Source: Medicago truncatula
Taxonomy: Eukaryota; Streptophyta; Magnoliopsida; Fabales; Fabaceae
NCBI RefSeq assembly: GCF_003473485.1
Contig: NC_053045.1
Location: 522,501 to 586,500 of the forward strand
Direction of reading: 5' to 3'
Length of the DNA stretch: 64,000 bases
Shown here: piece after piece, positions 1 through 12,757 of the stretch
Position numbering within the stretch: position 1 is the stretch's first letter
Layout of the letters: each line of letters starts with the position of its first letter
Program-made: the position numbers and the translations under genes
Notes under the pieces: generated by a model
What the model saw: only the letters and a program-made list of their open reading frames with translations
Databases searched by the model: none
Told to the model about the DNA's origin: nothing

Positions 1-253
1 ATTCTTTTATCAGACCGAAGTTTCCTTTATAACTTGTGGAACTTCTTCATAATGGCTACGTTCCATGCCTCATTTCATAGGTAAATTCAAAGTGGCTCTA
101 TTTCATTCTATTCTATCCATATTATCATATAATAAGATATTTAATCTAATAATATCTAATATAAATAATAAAAGAATATCATATCACCAACCATTTACTT
201 ATTAATATCATTTACTATACTATTAATATCATTTAATATCATATCACTAACTA

Positions 254-580
254 TTTACTATCTACTAAATATCATATAATATATTATTATATATAATAAA
301 TAAAAAATACGAAAATGAATAATTCATATCATATACTAAATAACATATACTAAATAACATATACTAAATATACTAAATAACATATACTAAATAACATATA
401 CTAAATAACATATACTAAATAACATATACTAAATATACTAAATAACATATACTAAATAACATATACTAAATATACTAAATAACATATACTAAATAACATT
501 TACTATCTACTAAATATCATATAATATATTATTATATATAATAAATAAAAAATACGAAAATGAATAATTCATATCATATA
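254..580. repeat. Tandem and direct repeats in the spacer upstream of ycf1
   Basis: An 82-bp segment occurs twice (254-335 and 499-580). Between the copies (about 333-498) runs a tandem array of a 14-bp unit, actaaataacatat, with some units shortened to 9 bp (actaaatat). The whole stretch is A/T only, apart from a C per unit. It lies in the plastid-derived spacer before the ycf1 start. Such arrays expand by slippage and can also be an assembly weak point. Confidence 0.85.
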
Positions 581-679
581 TTAATAACATATATGAATTA
601 CTAATATCATATATGAATAGTAATGAAATTGCAAGAATAAAAATTGCAATAAATATCAAAATACTAAAAGAGGTTTTTC

Positions 680-3600
680 ATGATTTATCAATTGCTTATA
701 CTAGATCGTTTAGTAGGTTTATGGCTTAAAATACTAAATTCAGCCATTGTGATGGGACTGTATTATGGATTTCTGACTACATTCTCCATAGGGCCATCTT
801 ATCTCTTCCTTATTCGAGCCCGGGTTATGGACAAAGGGACCGAGACGGAAATAGCAGCAACAACCGGGTTTATTACGGGACAGCTTATGATGTTCATATC
901 GATCTATTATGCGCCTTTGCATTTGGCTTTGATTAGACCTCATACAATCACTGTCCTAACTCTACCGTATCTTTTCTTTAATTTCGTATACAAAAACAAC
1001 AAACACTATTATTCGGCGGATTCTCACTTTTATTTGGATTTGGATTACGGATACAAGAATCCAAATTCAATACGTAAATTTCGTATTTACAAAGTATTCT
1101 TTAACAATCTTTTTTTTCAGTTATCAAACCCCTTGCTTTTCCCAAGTTCAATCTTACTAAGATTAATGAACATTTATCTCTTTCGATCCAACAATAAATT
1201 GTTATTCTTAACAAGTAGTTTTCTTGGTTGGTTAATTGGTCATATCTTTTTGATGAAATGTATTGGATTGATATTATTAGTTTGGTCAAAGCAAAAAAAT
1301 TCGATCAAATCTAAGTTAACTATGCGATTTGATAAGTACATTCTATTACAATTGCGAAATTATGTGGGTCAAATATTTGTTGTTTTTTCATTTGTTATCG
1401 TTGTCCACTATTTAGGCAGAACACCGGTTCCATATTTATATACTTATACTGATGAAATCTTAGAATACGACGAGAAACAAAAGGATGAAATCAATGGTGA
1501 AACAGAAATCGATGTTGAAATAGATTCGGAACAAGAACAAAACGGCTCCATCGAAGACGAAGAAGATATTCTTTCTTATCTTTTTCCGAAAAAAGATAAG
1601 ACTTTGGAGAACATTGAGCAAGATAATAATCTCTTGGCATTGGAAAAACCTCTTGTAACTACTCTTTTCGATTATCGAAAATGGAATAGGCCATTGCGAT
1701 ATATAAAAAACGATCACTTTGAAAGAGTCGTACGAGATGAAAATTCACAGTTTTTTTTCATATATGTCAAAGTGATGGAAAAGAACGAATCTCTTTCACG
1801 TATCCACCTGATTTATCTAGTTTTCTGAAAATCATGGAAAAAAAAATGGATCTCTTCACAAAAGATAAAATCTCCTATAATGATAATGAATTGTCTAATT
1901 ATTGGAGCTCCAATAATAAAGAAAAAGAAAGAAACTAAGCAATGAATTTTTTAAAAGGGCAAAAGTTCTAGATAAGAAATATAAGAAATATAAGAAATTT
2001 ATTCCTGTGGATGTATTTGAAAACCGAATTAGATTGTCTAATGATAAGAGGAAAATAAAATATTTAACTAAAATATATGATCCTTTCTTGAATGGACCTT
2101 TTCGTGGACAAAGCTTTTCACCATCAATTCAAAATGAAACTTACACAACAAATTCCATTTTGATAAATAAGATTCATGGTCTCCTTCTTATTAATAGTAA
2201 TTATCCAGAATTTGATAATAGTAATTATCCAGAATTTGATAATAGTAATTATCCAGAATTTGAACAGAAAATAGATCAATTTGATAGAAAATTTTTATTA
2301 ACTGAAATTGGTTTTTTTTTTAACTTAATAAGTCAATTTTCGGAAAAATCCGTATCAAGTTTTAATTTTGACGGACTTTATTTATTTCCAGAACATGAAC
2401 AAGTAAAAATATATTCCGAAGAAAAAAAAAGAAAAAAAAATTCTTATTCGAGGCAATTAGAACTGATCAGAACAACCAAACCATTTTTAATAGAAAGAAA
2501 TGTACTGGAATAAACGAAATCAGTAAACAAGTTCCTCGATGGTCATACGAGTTAATCGACGAATTGGAGCAAATGACGGAAAGACTAACAAAAGAGTTTC
2601 AGATTCGTTCCGCAAAAGCCGAACGTATGGTAATTTTTAATGGGAATACAGATTCACTGACTTTGAATATTGGTCCTAGAAATGACAATGACGCTATTCC
2701 TGAAGTGGACCTAAATCACGAATTTTTTCTAGTAAATTTTTTACGCGAACCAGATTTTGATCGAGATATAATTAAGGGATCTATGCGCCCTCTAAGGCGT
2801 AAAATAGCGACAACGAAACTTTCTCAAGGAAATGCACAGCCCCATTCCCCATTTTTTTGGAGATGATAGACCCATTATATTTTATTTTGGTGATCTTTTC
2901 GATGATCTATCCCAAATTTTCAAAGAAATGTTCAGGAAACCTGGTACTGACAATTCAGAATTTGTGGAGTTTCAGGAAAGGCTCGAACACAAATACGAAG
3001 AGGACGCCAAAGACGACGCTGAAATAAGACGTCTAAAAATAGAAGAAGACTGGGAAAGTATTCTATATGGTCTAATAATTAGAAGTTTTGTATTACTAAT
3101 CCAATCTTTTTTAGAAAATATATTCTACTACCTTCATTGATAATAACTAAAAATATCATTCGTATCCTATTATTTCAAAATCCCGAATGGTCAGAAGATT
3201 TTAGGATTGGAGCAGGGAAGTTCATATTAAATGCACCTATCAGGGCATTCCAGTATCCGACAAAGAATTGCCAAAAAACTGGTTCGACGAGGGTATTCAG
3301 ATAAGGATCTTAAACCCTTTTGTTCTGAAAGCTTGGCACAAATCTAAGGTACAATCTACTGAAAAAAAAAAAAAAAAAAGATCCACAGAAAAAAATATAC
3401 TGAAAACAAAAACTTCTGGTTTTTAACAGGTTATGGAACACTAGTAGAATCGTACCTTGATGAGGGTTTCCCAAGAGACCCACTTTCAATTTTGGTCCCG
3501 TTTTAAAAACAATAAGAAAACAATTGAAAAAGATTTGAAAAAGCATTTTTTTCTAGTTCTAAAATTTTTAAATGAAAGAAAAAAATGGTTTCCAACTATG

Positions 3601-5953
3601 TTAAAAAAAATAGAAAACTGGAACATCAAAAGGATTCTTAAAAGTATTCTATTTAGGTTCAAAATAATAGATGAACAATAGATGAACTGAGTGAAAGCAA
3701 AAAAACTTCAACAATCAGTAAGAATAATTCAAAGATTGAGGTGATTGAGGTGATTGAGGAATCACCCGTTAAAATGGAATCGATTAATTGGACAAATTCT
3801 TCATTCACAGAAAAAAGGATAAAAGATCTTAATGTTAAAACAAAGACAATCATAAAACAAATAGAAACAATGACAGAAGAAAAAAAAGAGGGGATTCTAA
3901 CTTCAGAGATCAATTTGAATTCGAACAAAACTACTTATGATGCTAAAAGATTAGAATTACAAAAAAATAATTTGCAAATCTTACAAAGAAGATTTGTTCG
4001 ATTAATACGTAAATCCTATTCTTTTTCAAAATTTTCATAGAAGGGTATACATAGATATCCTTTTATGTATCAGTAGTATTGCTAGGATCCATCGACAACG
4101 TTTTCTTGATTTTCTTGAATCAACAGACAAAATACTAAATGTAAAAAAACCCATTTACGACAAAAAAAAAAAAATGGAAGAAATGGAAGAAAGATTTGAA
4201 AATCTAAGTGTAAGTAGACTTATATCGATTCTAGAGAAATCTGAGAATATTACGAATATGAATTCACAGAATTCTTGGGATGTATCTTCTTTGTCATCTT
4301 TGTCACAAGAATATGTATTTTATAAATTATCACAAATCCAATTTAGTAATGGATCTAAATTTAAGATAAGATCTATTTTGGAATCTCCTGGAAGATCTTT
4401 TTTTCTTAAGAATGAAATAAAGGATTATTTTTTTAGAATGCAAGGAACATATAATTCCAAATTAAGACATAAGAAACGTTCCGATTCGTTAATGAATCCA
4501 TGGACAAATTGGTTCAAGGTTCTTTATCAATATGATTTACCTGAGAAGAGATGGTCGAGATTAGTATCACAAAACTGGAGGAATAGAATCAATGAACATC
4601 GTGTGGCTCAAAATAAAGATTTAGTTGAATATGATTCATATGAAAAAATCAATTAATTTGGAAAGAATTAATTCTTTCCAAAAAACAAGAACAAGAAGGA
4701 GACTTATTAAAAATAGAAATTAAAAACAAAATTAAAAAACAATATAGATATGATCTTTTCTCCTATCAATATCTTAATTTTGCGAATAAGAAAAAATCCT
4801 CTATTTATGGATATAGATCACCGAATAAAAACCAAGCGATTTCTTATAATTACAACATCTCTATCCAAAATTATCTAGAAGAATATGATATTCTAGATAT
4901 GGAAAAAATCTGGAAAAAAATCTGGATAGAAAGTATTTCAATTGGATGGGAATGAATGTAAAAAGGAAAAAGACTTCTAGACCGAAGGATAAATTCCTTA
5001 TTCCCGGATTTTGGTTCTTTTCAAAATTAAGCAAATTATATTGTGCATATAAGATGAATCCTTGGATCTTACCAATAAAATTCTTTGTTTTGCAGCTTGA
5101 TAATTTAGAGTTAACAACGGAAGAATACGTGAATACAGTAGATGAAGATCTTAAATCTGTCTCATACTATTATAAAGGATCAGATTCTAAATACAGGACC
5201 GATCTAAAGGAGAACGGGATTTCTTACTATCAAAATATTTGGGTTTTTATTTGCACTGTGATAGTTCCGACGAAGAAATAGGAATGGATAATACCAACTT
5301 ATTTTGTCTCCTGCTTAGAATGAAAAAATTCAACAAAATTGTAATAATGTCGATTAAAAAGCTAGAGCTAGATATAGAAATGCTGGTTGATTCAAGGACG
5401 AAGGATTTTGTTATACAGAATGTAGGGACACTGAGGACTTGAAGGAAAGGCTAATCTTTTTTATTGAACCTATTCGCCTGCCTAGAAAAAAGCATGAACA
5501 ATCTCTTCTATATCAAACCATAAGACTACCGTTGATTCATAAGAGTAAGACGCGAAAAAGTTGGAGTTGGAAAAGAAAAAAAGTCGTGTTGATCAAAAGA
5601 TAACAGAAAATAAAGATAAAAATCTTTATGATTGTTTGTTCCTGAAAATCTTTTGTCCACTAGACGCCGTAGAGAATTGAGAATTCTAACTTGTTTCAAT
5701 CCTAGGAATAGAAATACTGTGCATAGAAAAACAATAAATGACAATGAGAATCAAATAAAAAATGTTTCTCAAGTTTTGACTAAAATAAAGATCTTGATAG
5801 CGAAACAAAAAACTAATGAATTTTAAATTATTTCTTTGGCCAAATTATCGATTAGAAGATTTAGCTTGTATAAACCGCTATTGGTTTAATACCCATAATG
5901 GAAGCCATTTCAGTATATTAAGGATACATATGTATCCTCGATTGAAAGATTAA
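680..5953 (+). pseudogene. ycf1: ycf1 (Tic214) plastid gene copy, multiply frameshifted
   Basis: The first 382 codons from the ATG at 680 match the N-terminal membrane part of Ycf1/Tic214, the large plastid-encoded subunit of the inner-envelope protein import complex, with the conserved region around GLYYGFLTTFSIGPSYLFL. After 1828 the homology continues only as pieces in changing frames: 2007-2513, 2564-2866, 2832-3140, 3741-4040, 4174-4656, 4946-5281 and others. The conserved C-terminal end (a [10 protein letters not shown]-like segment) is reached at about 5840-5953. The total span fits a full-length ycf1, so little has been deleted and the breaks are mostly small indels. Insertion in the nucleus makes it non-functional. 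Confidence 0.9.
2193..2264 (+). repeat. Three 24-bp tandem repeats inside ycf1
   Basis: The unit, which encodes NSNYPEFD, occurs three times in frame (2193-2216, 2217-2240, 2241-2264), identical at the base level. In-frame tandem repeats are common in the fast-evolving hydrophilic middle of plastid ycf1, so this probably came in with the plastid DNA. Confidence 0.85.
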
Positions 5954-6353
5954 TTTAGAATCTACATTTATCTTCTATATTATCATTATCATAATATTTT
6001 TTGTAACATATCTGATATGTGAATAAATATATATATATAAATATAAATTTATATATATTTATTTATATTTTTATATAAATAAATTTAAATAAAAAAAGAA
6101 ATGCGATGGTCTTATTTTTTTTGAAATAGACAAGACAATAGAATTTTTATTTATTCAATTAATAAATATAGTATTTATTTTTTATCTATTTGAATTACAT
6201 TCCTTAATAATATAATAATATAATTGATTTGAAAAAAAAAAAAAAAAATAAATTTAAGATAATTTATATACAAAATTAAAAATTAGTGTCATTACTATTA
6301 CCGATCAATAAAAATATCTACCAAAAACGAGGGGAGAGAAAAGCTTTCATTTT
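5954..6353. other. Plastid ycf1-rps15 spacer
   Basis: This is A/T-rich non-coding DNA with homopolymer runs (a run of more than ten A near 6232-6248) and short A/T repeats. I see no gene; it is the spacer expected between ycf1 and rps15. Confidence 0.6.
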
Positions 6354-6628
6354 ATGATAAAAAATTCATTTATACCTGTTATTTCACAAAAAAAAAAGAA
6401 GAAGAAAACCCCGGATCAGTTGAATTTCAAGTATTCAATTTCCATAATAAGATACTAAGACTTACTTCACATTTGGAATTACACCCAAAAGACTATTTAT
6501 CTCAAAGGGGTTTACATATAATTCTAGGAAAACGGCAACGACTACTGTCTTATTTGTCAAAGAAAAATAAAATACGTTATAAAAAATTAATAAATCAGTT
6601 GGGTATTCGGGATTCACAAATTCGTTAA
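6354..6628 (+). pseudogene. rps15: rps15 plastid gene copy with one frameshift
   Basis: ATG at 6354 begins [12 protein letters not shown], the start of plastid ribosomal protein S15 (small-subunit protein that binds 16S rRNA). After an A-run at about 6390 the frame changes. In the shifted frame the rest is clear, with [27 protein letters not shown] and [15 protein letters not shown], ending at a TAA at 6626-6628. The A-run appears one base shorter than an open frame requires. No other damage is visible over about 90 codons. Confidence 0.85.
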
Positions 6629-6725
6629 TTTCAAGAATCATTTTCAATTATTCGATTTATTAGATCCTGAATTTTGATGAACTTTTTTTTAACGATTCAT
6701 GGAAGAATGAATCGAGGAAAAACCT

Positions 6726-7899
6726 ATGAATGTGCCAGCTACAAGAAAAGACCTCATGATAGTCAATATGGGCCTCAACACCCATCAATGCATGGTGTTC
6801 TTAGACTTATTGTTACTCTGGATGGTGAAGATGTTATTGATTGTGAACCAATATTGGGTTATTTACACAGAGGTATGGAAAAAATTGCGGAAAATCGAAC
6901 AATTATACAATATCTGCCTTATGTAACACGTTGGGATTATTTAGCTACTATGTTCACAGAAGCAATAACCGTAAATGGACCGGAACAATTGGGAAATATT
7001 CAAGTACCTAAAAGAGCCAGCTATATACGAGTAATTATGTTGGAATTAAGTCGCATAGCTTCTCATCTACTATGGCTGGGACCTTTTATGGCAGATATTG
7101 GTGCACAAACCCCTTTTCTATATTTTTAGAGAAAGAGAATTAATATATGATCTATTTGAAGCTGCGACAGGTATGAGAATGATGCATAATTATTTCGTAT
7201 TGGAGGAGTAGCGGCTGATCTACCTTATGGTTGGATAGATAAATGTTTTGATTTTTGCAATTATTTTTTAACAAGGGTTATTGAATATCAAAAACTGATT
7301 ACGCGAAATCCCATTTTTTTAGAACGAGTTGAAGCCGTAGGTGTTGTTGGTAGAGAGGAAGTTATAAATTGGGGGTTATCAGGACCGATGCTTCGGGCTT
7401 CCGGAATACAATGGGATCTACGTAAAGTCGATAATTATGAGTGTTACGAGGAATTTGATTGGGAAGTTCAATGGCAAAAAGAAGGAGATTCATTAGCTCG
7501 TTATTTAGTTCGAATTGGTGAAATGATGGAATCCATTAAAATTATTCAACAGGCTTTGGAAGGAATTCCAGGTGGCCATATGAAAATTTAGAAATTCGCT
7601 CCTTTGATAGAGAAAAGGAGCCAGAATGGAATGATTTTGAATATCGATTCATTGGTAAAAAATCGTCTCCGACTTTTGAATTGCCCAAACAAGAACTTTA
7701 TGTGAGAGTTGAGGCCCCAAGGGGAATTAGGAATTTTCTACTAGGAGATCAGAATGGTTTTCCTTGGAGATGGAAAATTCGTCCACCTGGTTTTATCAAT
7801 TTGCAAATTCTTCCTCAATTAGTTAAAAGAATGAAATTGGCTGATATTATGACAATACTAGGTAGCATAGATATCATTATGGGAGAAGTTGATCGTTGA
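6726..7899 (+). pseudogene. ndhH: ndhH plastid gene copy, about six single-base losses
   Basis: NdhH is the 49-kDa-type subunit of the thylakoid NAD(P)H dehydrogenase-like complex, part of the quinone-binding arm. The start [16 protein letters not shown] is at 6726. The frame changes at about 6772, where a GGACC-type site reads GGCC, and the ORF then runs [19 protein letters not shown] and onward. Further frame changes fall at about 7122, 7199 and 7573, with a net loss of three bases near 7715-7735, each best explained by one missing base in a short homopolymer. The C-terminus ([14 protein letters not shown]) is intact and the TGA at 7897-7899 almost touches the ndhA start, as in plastids. 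Confidence 0.92.
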
Positions 7900-7900
7900 A

Positions 7901-10207
7901 ATGATAATTGATACAACGGAAGTCCAAGATATAAATTATTTTTCCGGATTGGAATCTTTCAAAGAGGTCTATGGAATTCTATGGATACTTGTACCTATTT
8001 TGATTCTTGTATTGGGAATCACAATAAGTGTACTAGCAATTGTATGGTTAGAAAGAGAAATATCTGCAGGGATACAACAGCGTATTGGACCCGAATACGC
8101 TGGTCCTTTTGGAATTCTTCAAGCTCTAGCAGACGGAACAAAACTACTATTCAAAGAGAATCTTATTCCATCTAGGGAGATATTCGTTTATTCAGTATCG
8201 GCCCATCCATATCAGTAATATCAATTCTAATAAGTTATTCAGTAATTCCCTTTGGCTATAACTTTGTTTTATCTGATTTCAATATCGGTGTTTTTTATGG
8301 ATTGCTATTTCGAGTATTGCTCCCATTGGACTTCTTATGTCAGGATATGGGTCAAATAATAAATATTCCTTTTTGGTGGTCTACGAGCTGCTGCTCAATC
8401 GATTAGTTATGAAATACCATTAACTCTATGTGTCTTATCAATATCTCTACGTGCGATTCGTTGAAACCAAAAAGCTATTCGATGCTATTGCTATGCTCCT
8501 CTCTTTATAGTACTATATATAATAGGAAAGGAGTCGAATAAATTAAATAGAAACCTTCATTATCTTAATTTGATTTTTCACAATTCGGATTGAAGAACTA
8601 AATTAGATAGTTATATGAGTGAAAAAAACAGCTTATATTGAATAAAATTTCAGAATACTCTATTACCTATAGTTAACAGATAGTATGATGATTTTAAATG
8701 GCAGTAAAATATTGAGTCTCATTTTCTATGTATAAGAATGAAGTCAAATAAAATAAATTATAAAGAGAAGAGGACATTTAACCCAAGATTGGAGAATATT
8801 TTTCATCCTGTTTTGAAGCGGGCTCAAAAGACCAACCTTATTGAGTTTTAGTTATCATTTGTATGATCCTAGATGTTAAAATAAGGGTTAATAAAAAAAA
8901 GAGTGGATGGTTAGAAACACCAAGATACACAAAGGATTAGTAACACAGATTTTGTAAATTATCCAAAAGACAATTTACGCATAATAGAAAAAGAATACTA
9001 ATTGGGCTTTAAGTTGGTAGAAAAAATCAAGCAGTACTCCCATAACTCCGATCCAGAGTATGCTTCCATCCACCGATTAAATAAATTACTATCAGGAACG
9101 AAAAAATCCTTTAAAATTTTTAAGTCCCTTTTTCATAGCACAAACAAAGAAGAATAGGAACGAAAAAGAAGAAGAAATCATAAACGAAAAGCAGATCTCT
9201 TTTTGTGCTATGATTTCTTATATCCATATTCATATTCATGGAGATCAAATTCACATGATAATTAAGAAACGAATGTGTAATTCTTTTTCGTAATTCAAAA
9301 TGCCGAGGTTATGGAGAATTCTAAAAGAGTATTTTATTGAAGAATTCAGTTATTACTCAACAAATTCAAATTTCGATTTTTAAGGGATGAGATCAATTCA
9401 GACGTGCCTTATTGTATTTGTATGTTTTATTAAAATGGATTTATCTTTCGTATTTAGTTATTTCTAGAACAGACAGAATTGAATTGGTCTAATTCAGAAC
9501 CGTTTGATAGATTTAAATCTTCTATATCTTATGGATATGGATATATCACGAGATAAAGAATCGTCCCGGTCCTTAGATTTACTTAAGGCTTTCCAGGAGC
9601 CGTATGAGGTGAAAATCTCATGTACGGTTCTGTAATAGAGATGGAACAGTAATGTTATCACCGACTAGGATTATCTAACAGTTTAAGTACAGTTGATATA
9701 GTTGATGCGCAATCAAAATATGGTTTTTGGGGTGGAATTTGTGGCGTCAACCTATCGGTTTCATTGTTTTTCTAATTTCTTCACTAGCAGAATGTGAAAG
9801 ATTACCTTTTGATTTACCAGAAGCAGAAGAAGAATTAGTAGCGGGTTATCAAACAGAATATTCGGGTATTCGATTTGGTTTATTTTACGTTGCTTCCTAT
9901 TTAAACCTTTTAATTTCTTCATTATTTGTAACAGTTCTTTACTTGGGCGGTTCAAATATCTCTATTCCGTACATATTCGTTTCTGAGTTTTTGAAATCAA
10001 TAAAACATATGGAGTTTTTGGAACTACAATTGATCTCTTTATTACATTAGCTAAAACTTATTTTTCTTATTCGTTTCTATCATAACAAGATGGTCTTTGC
10101 CTAGGCTAAGAATGGATCAATTATTAAATCTTGGATGGAAATTTCTTTTACCTATTTCTCTCGGTAATCTATTATTAACAACTTCGTCTCAATTGTTTTC
10201 ACTCTAA
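7901..10207 (+). pseudogene. ndhA: ndhA plastid gene copy, two exons with frameshifts
   Basis: NdhA is the ND1/NuoH-type membrane subunit of the plastid NDH complex. Exon 1 (7901-8450) begins [12 protein letters not shown] and contains the conserved [19 protein letters not shown]; exon 2 (9672-10207) contains [19 protein letters not shown] and ends QLFSL before TAA. Frame breaks occur in exon 1 at about 8174, 8290 and 8375, and in exon 2 near 9733 and 9990-10010, again single-base losses in T or G runs. The start at 7901 follows the ndhH stop by one base. The retained group II intron shows DNA-level transfer. Confidence 0.9.
8451..9671 (+). other. Group II intron of ndhA
   Basis: The intron starts GTGCG, the group II 5' consensus, after exon 1. 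Near its end, at about 9597-9630, it has a domain V hairpin (gagccgtatgag ... ctcatgtacggttc) with a GAAA-like loop. The exon 2 junction lies at about 9671/9672. In the nucleus it could not self-remove in the normal plastid setting. Confidence 0.85.
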
Positions 10208-10286
10208 AAGATTTATTTTCTATATTCATAACTTGTCTCAAATAAGAGAAAGAAATAAAACAAAAATATTCATAGATATTTACGAT

Positions 10287-10771
10287 ATGTTCCTTATGGT
10301 AACTGGGTTCATGAATTATGGTCAACAAACAGTCCGAGCTGCAAGGTACATTGGTCAAAGTTTCATTATTATCTTATCTCACGCAAATCGTTTACCTGTA
10401 ACTATTCAATATCCTTATGAAAATTAATCACATCGGAACGTTTCCGCGGTCGAATCCATTTTGAATTTGATAAATGCATTGCTTGTGAAGTATGTGTTCG
10501 TGTATGTCCTATAGATTTACCCGTTGTTGATTGGAAACTGGAAACTGATATTCGAAAGAAACGATTGCTAAATTACAGTATTGATTTCGGAATCTGTATT
10601 TTTTGTGGTAACTGTATTGAGTATTGCCCAACAAATTGTTTATCAATGACTGAAGAATATGAACTTTCAACTTATGATCGTCACGAATTGAACTATAATC
10701 AAATTGCTTTGGGCCGTTTACCAATGTCAGTAATTGATGATTATACAATTCGAACAATTCAAATAAAATAA
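10287..10771 (+). pseudogene. ndhI: ndhI plastid gene copy with one frameshift
   Basis: NdhI is the 2x[4Fe-4S] ferredoxin-like subunit of the NDH complex (NuoI type). The start [20 protein letters not shown] is at 10287. At about 10420 an A-run before LITSERF is one base short, so the frame changes. After it both cluster motifs are readable: [12 protein letters not shown] and [12 protein letters not shown]. The end is TIRTIQIK at 10771. Apart from the one shift the gene looks complete. Confidence 0.9.
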
Positions 10772-11067
10772 AAAAGAGAATTTTTATAATTAAAATTATT
10801 TTTATTCTTAATAAATATAAAATAAATAAATATAAAATAAAAAGAAAATCAGAATAGTATAGAATAGACTATATATATAACTCTATAAATAATGATAATC
10901 TATATATATATTATAGATTATATAGAATATATAAGAGATAAGAGAATAATCAAAATAAAATATTATCAAAATATAATAAAAAAAAATTTAAGTATATAAA
11001 TTTTTTTTCCTGGTCATATCAATACGGTCATGAAATTTCGATTTCTTTGTCTTTTTTTTTACATATA
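10772..11067. other. Plastid ndhI-ndhG spacer
   Basis: This is A/T-rich spacer with small direct repeats (aaataaatataaaataaa) and TA runs. No gene is seen. Confidence 0.6.
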
Positions 11068-11595
11068 ATGGATTTGCCTGAAACGCTACACGATTTTCTT
11101 TTAGTCTTTCTGGGATCGGGTATTATATTAGGAAGTCTAGGAGTAGTATTACTTACCAACCCTATTTTTTCTGCTTTTTCGTTGGGACTGGTTCTTGTTT
11201 GTATATCCTTATTATATATTTTATCAAACTCCCATTTTGTAGCTGCATCACAGCTACTTATTTACGTGGGAGCTATTAACATTTTAATCATATTTGCTGT
11301 GATGTTCATGAATAGTTCCGAATATTACCAAGATTTTAATCTTTGGACTGTTGGGGATGGAATTACTTTGATAGTTTGTACAAGTATTTTGTTTCACTAA
11401 TAACTATTATTTCAGATACTTCATGGTACGGAATTATTTGGACTACAAGACCAAATCAGATTATTGAGCAAGATTTGATAAGTACTAGTCAACAAATTGG
11501 AATTCATTTATCAACCGATTTTTTCTTCCATTTGAACTAATTTCAATAATTCTTTAGTTGCTTTGATAGGTGCAATTGTTGTAGCTCGCCAGTAA
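11068..11595 (+). pseudogene. ndhG: ndhG plastid gene copy with about three single-base losses
   Basis: NdhG is the ND6/NuoJ-type membrane subunit of the NDH complex. The start [18 protein letters not shown] is at 11068, the usual plastid start. Hydrophobic membrane segments follow, including [20 protein letters not shown]. The frame changes at about 11388 (T-run), about 11523 (T-run before LPFELISII) and about 11552 (T-run before LVALIGAIVVARQ). The gene end, ARQ-TAA, is at 11595. All three breaks are one-base shortenings of T-runs. Confidence 0.88.
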
Positions 11596-11785
11596 AAAAT
11601 CTTTATAGAATTAGTAATATAAATCAAGATTTTATTTTTTTTTTTCAATTCTATGTTATGTATAAACTCTTTTTTTTATTGCCAATATATTCTTTTGTTC
11701 CAGACTTGGTATATTCTTTAGTCAATTGAATCTGTTGAATTGTTGTTCATATTGAAATGAATCAAAATTAATAAGGAGTTGGTCA

Positions 11786-12091
11786 ATGATGCTCGAACAT
11801 GTACTTGTTTTGAGTGCCTATTTATTTTCTATAGGTATCTATGGATTGATCACGAGCCGAAATATGGTTAGAGCCCTTATGTGTCTTGAACTTATACTGA
11901 ATGCAGTTAATATAAATCTCGTAACTTTTTCTGATTTTTTTGATAATCGCCAATTAAAAGGAAATATTTTTTCAATTTTTGTTATAGCTATTGCAGCCGC
12001 TGAAGCAGCTATCGGACTGGCTATTGTTTCCGCAATTGCTCGTAACAGAAAATCAACCCGTATCAATCAATCGAATTTGTTGAATAAATAG
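11786..12091 (+). CDS. ndhE: ndhE plastid gene copy, open and full length
   Basis: The 101-codon frame, starting [20 protein letters not shown], is the complete NdhE (ND4L/NuoK-type membrane subunit of the thylakoid NDH complex). Three hydrophobic segments are present, with the conserved glutamate in [14 protein letters not shown], and the protein ends NLLNK. An AAGGAG stretch lies just upstream, typical of a plastid ribosome binding site. Unlike its neighbours it has no frame break. As a nuclear insertion without a visible nuclear promoter or transit peptide it is unlikely to be functional. Confidence 0.9.
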   Translation: MMLEHVLVLSAYLFSIGIYGLITSRNMVRALMCLELILNAVNINLVTFSDFFDNRQLKGNIFSIFVIAIAAAEAAIGLAIVSAIARNRKSTRINQSNLLNK

Positions 12092-12639
<548 letters not shown>

Positions 12640-12686
12640 TACGTTTCAAAAAACACCACACGAATACGTTTTTTTACTGGCAAAAA

Positions 12687-12728
12687 CCCGTGCTCAAAAA
12701 ATATTTTGTATTTTTTTTTGAGCACGGG
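12687..12728 (+). terminator. Stem-loop downstream of psaC
   Basis: The arms cccgtgctcaaaaaa and ttttttgagcacggg form a GC-capped stem about 48 bases after the psaC stop and before ndhD. In plastids such hairpins fix mRNA 3' ends. The arms pair perfectly, so this site has not decayed. Confidence 0.75.
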
Positions 12729-12757
12729 CTTTTCTGGCCCAAGTGTATCTTATTTTT

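Noticed and set aside
333-498. CRISPR-like array
   Set aside because: The units are short A/T-rich tandem repeats without distinct spacers, in plant DNA; ordinary slippage repeats.
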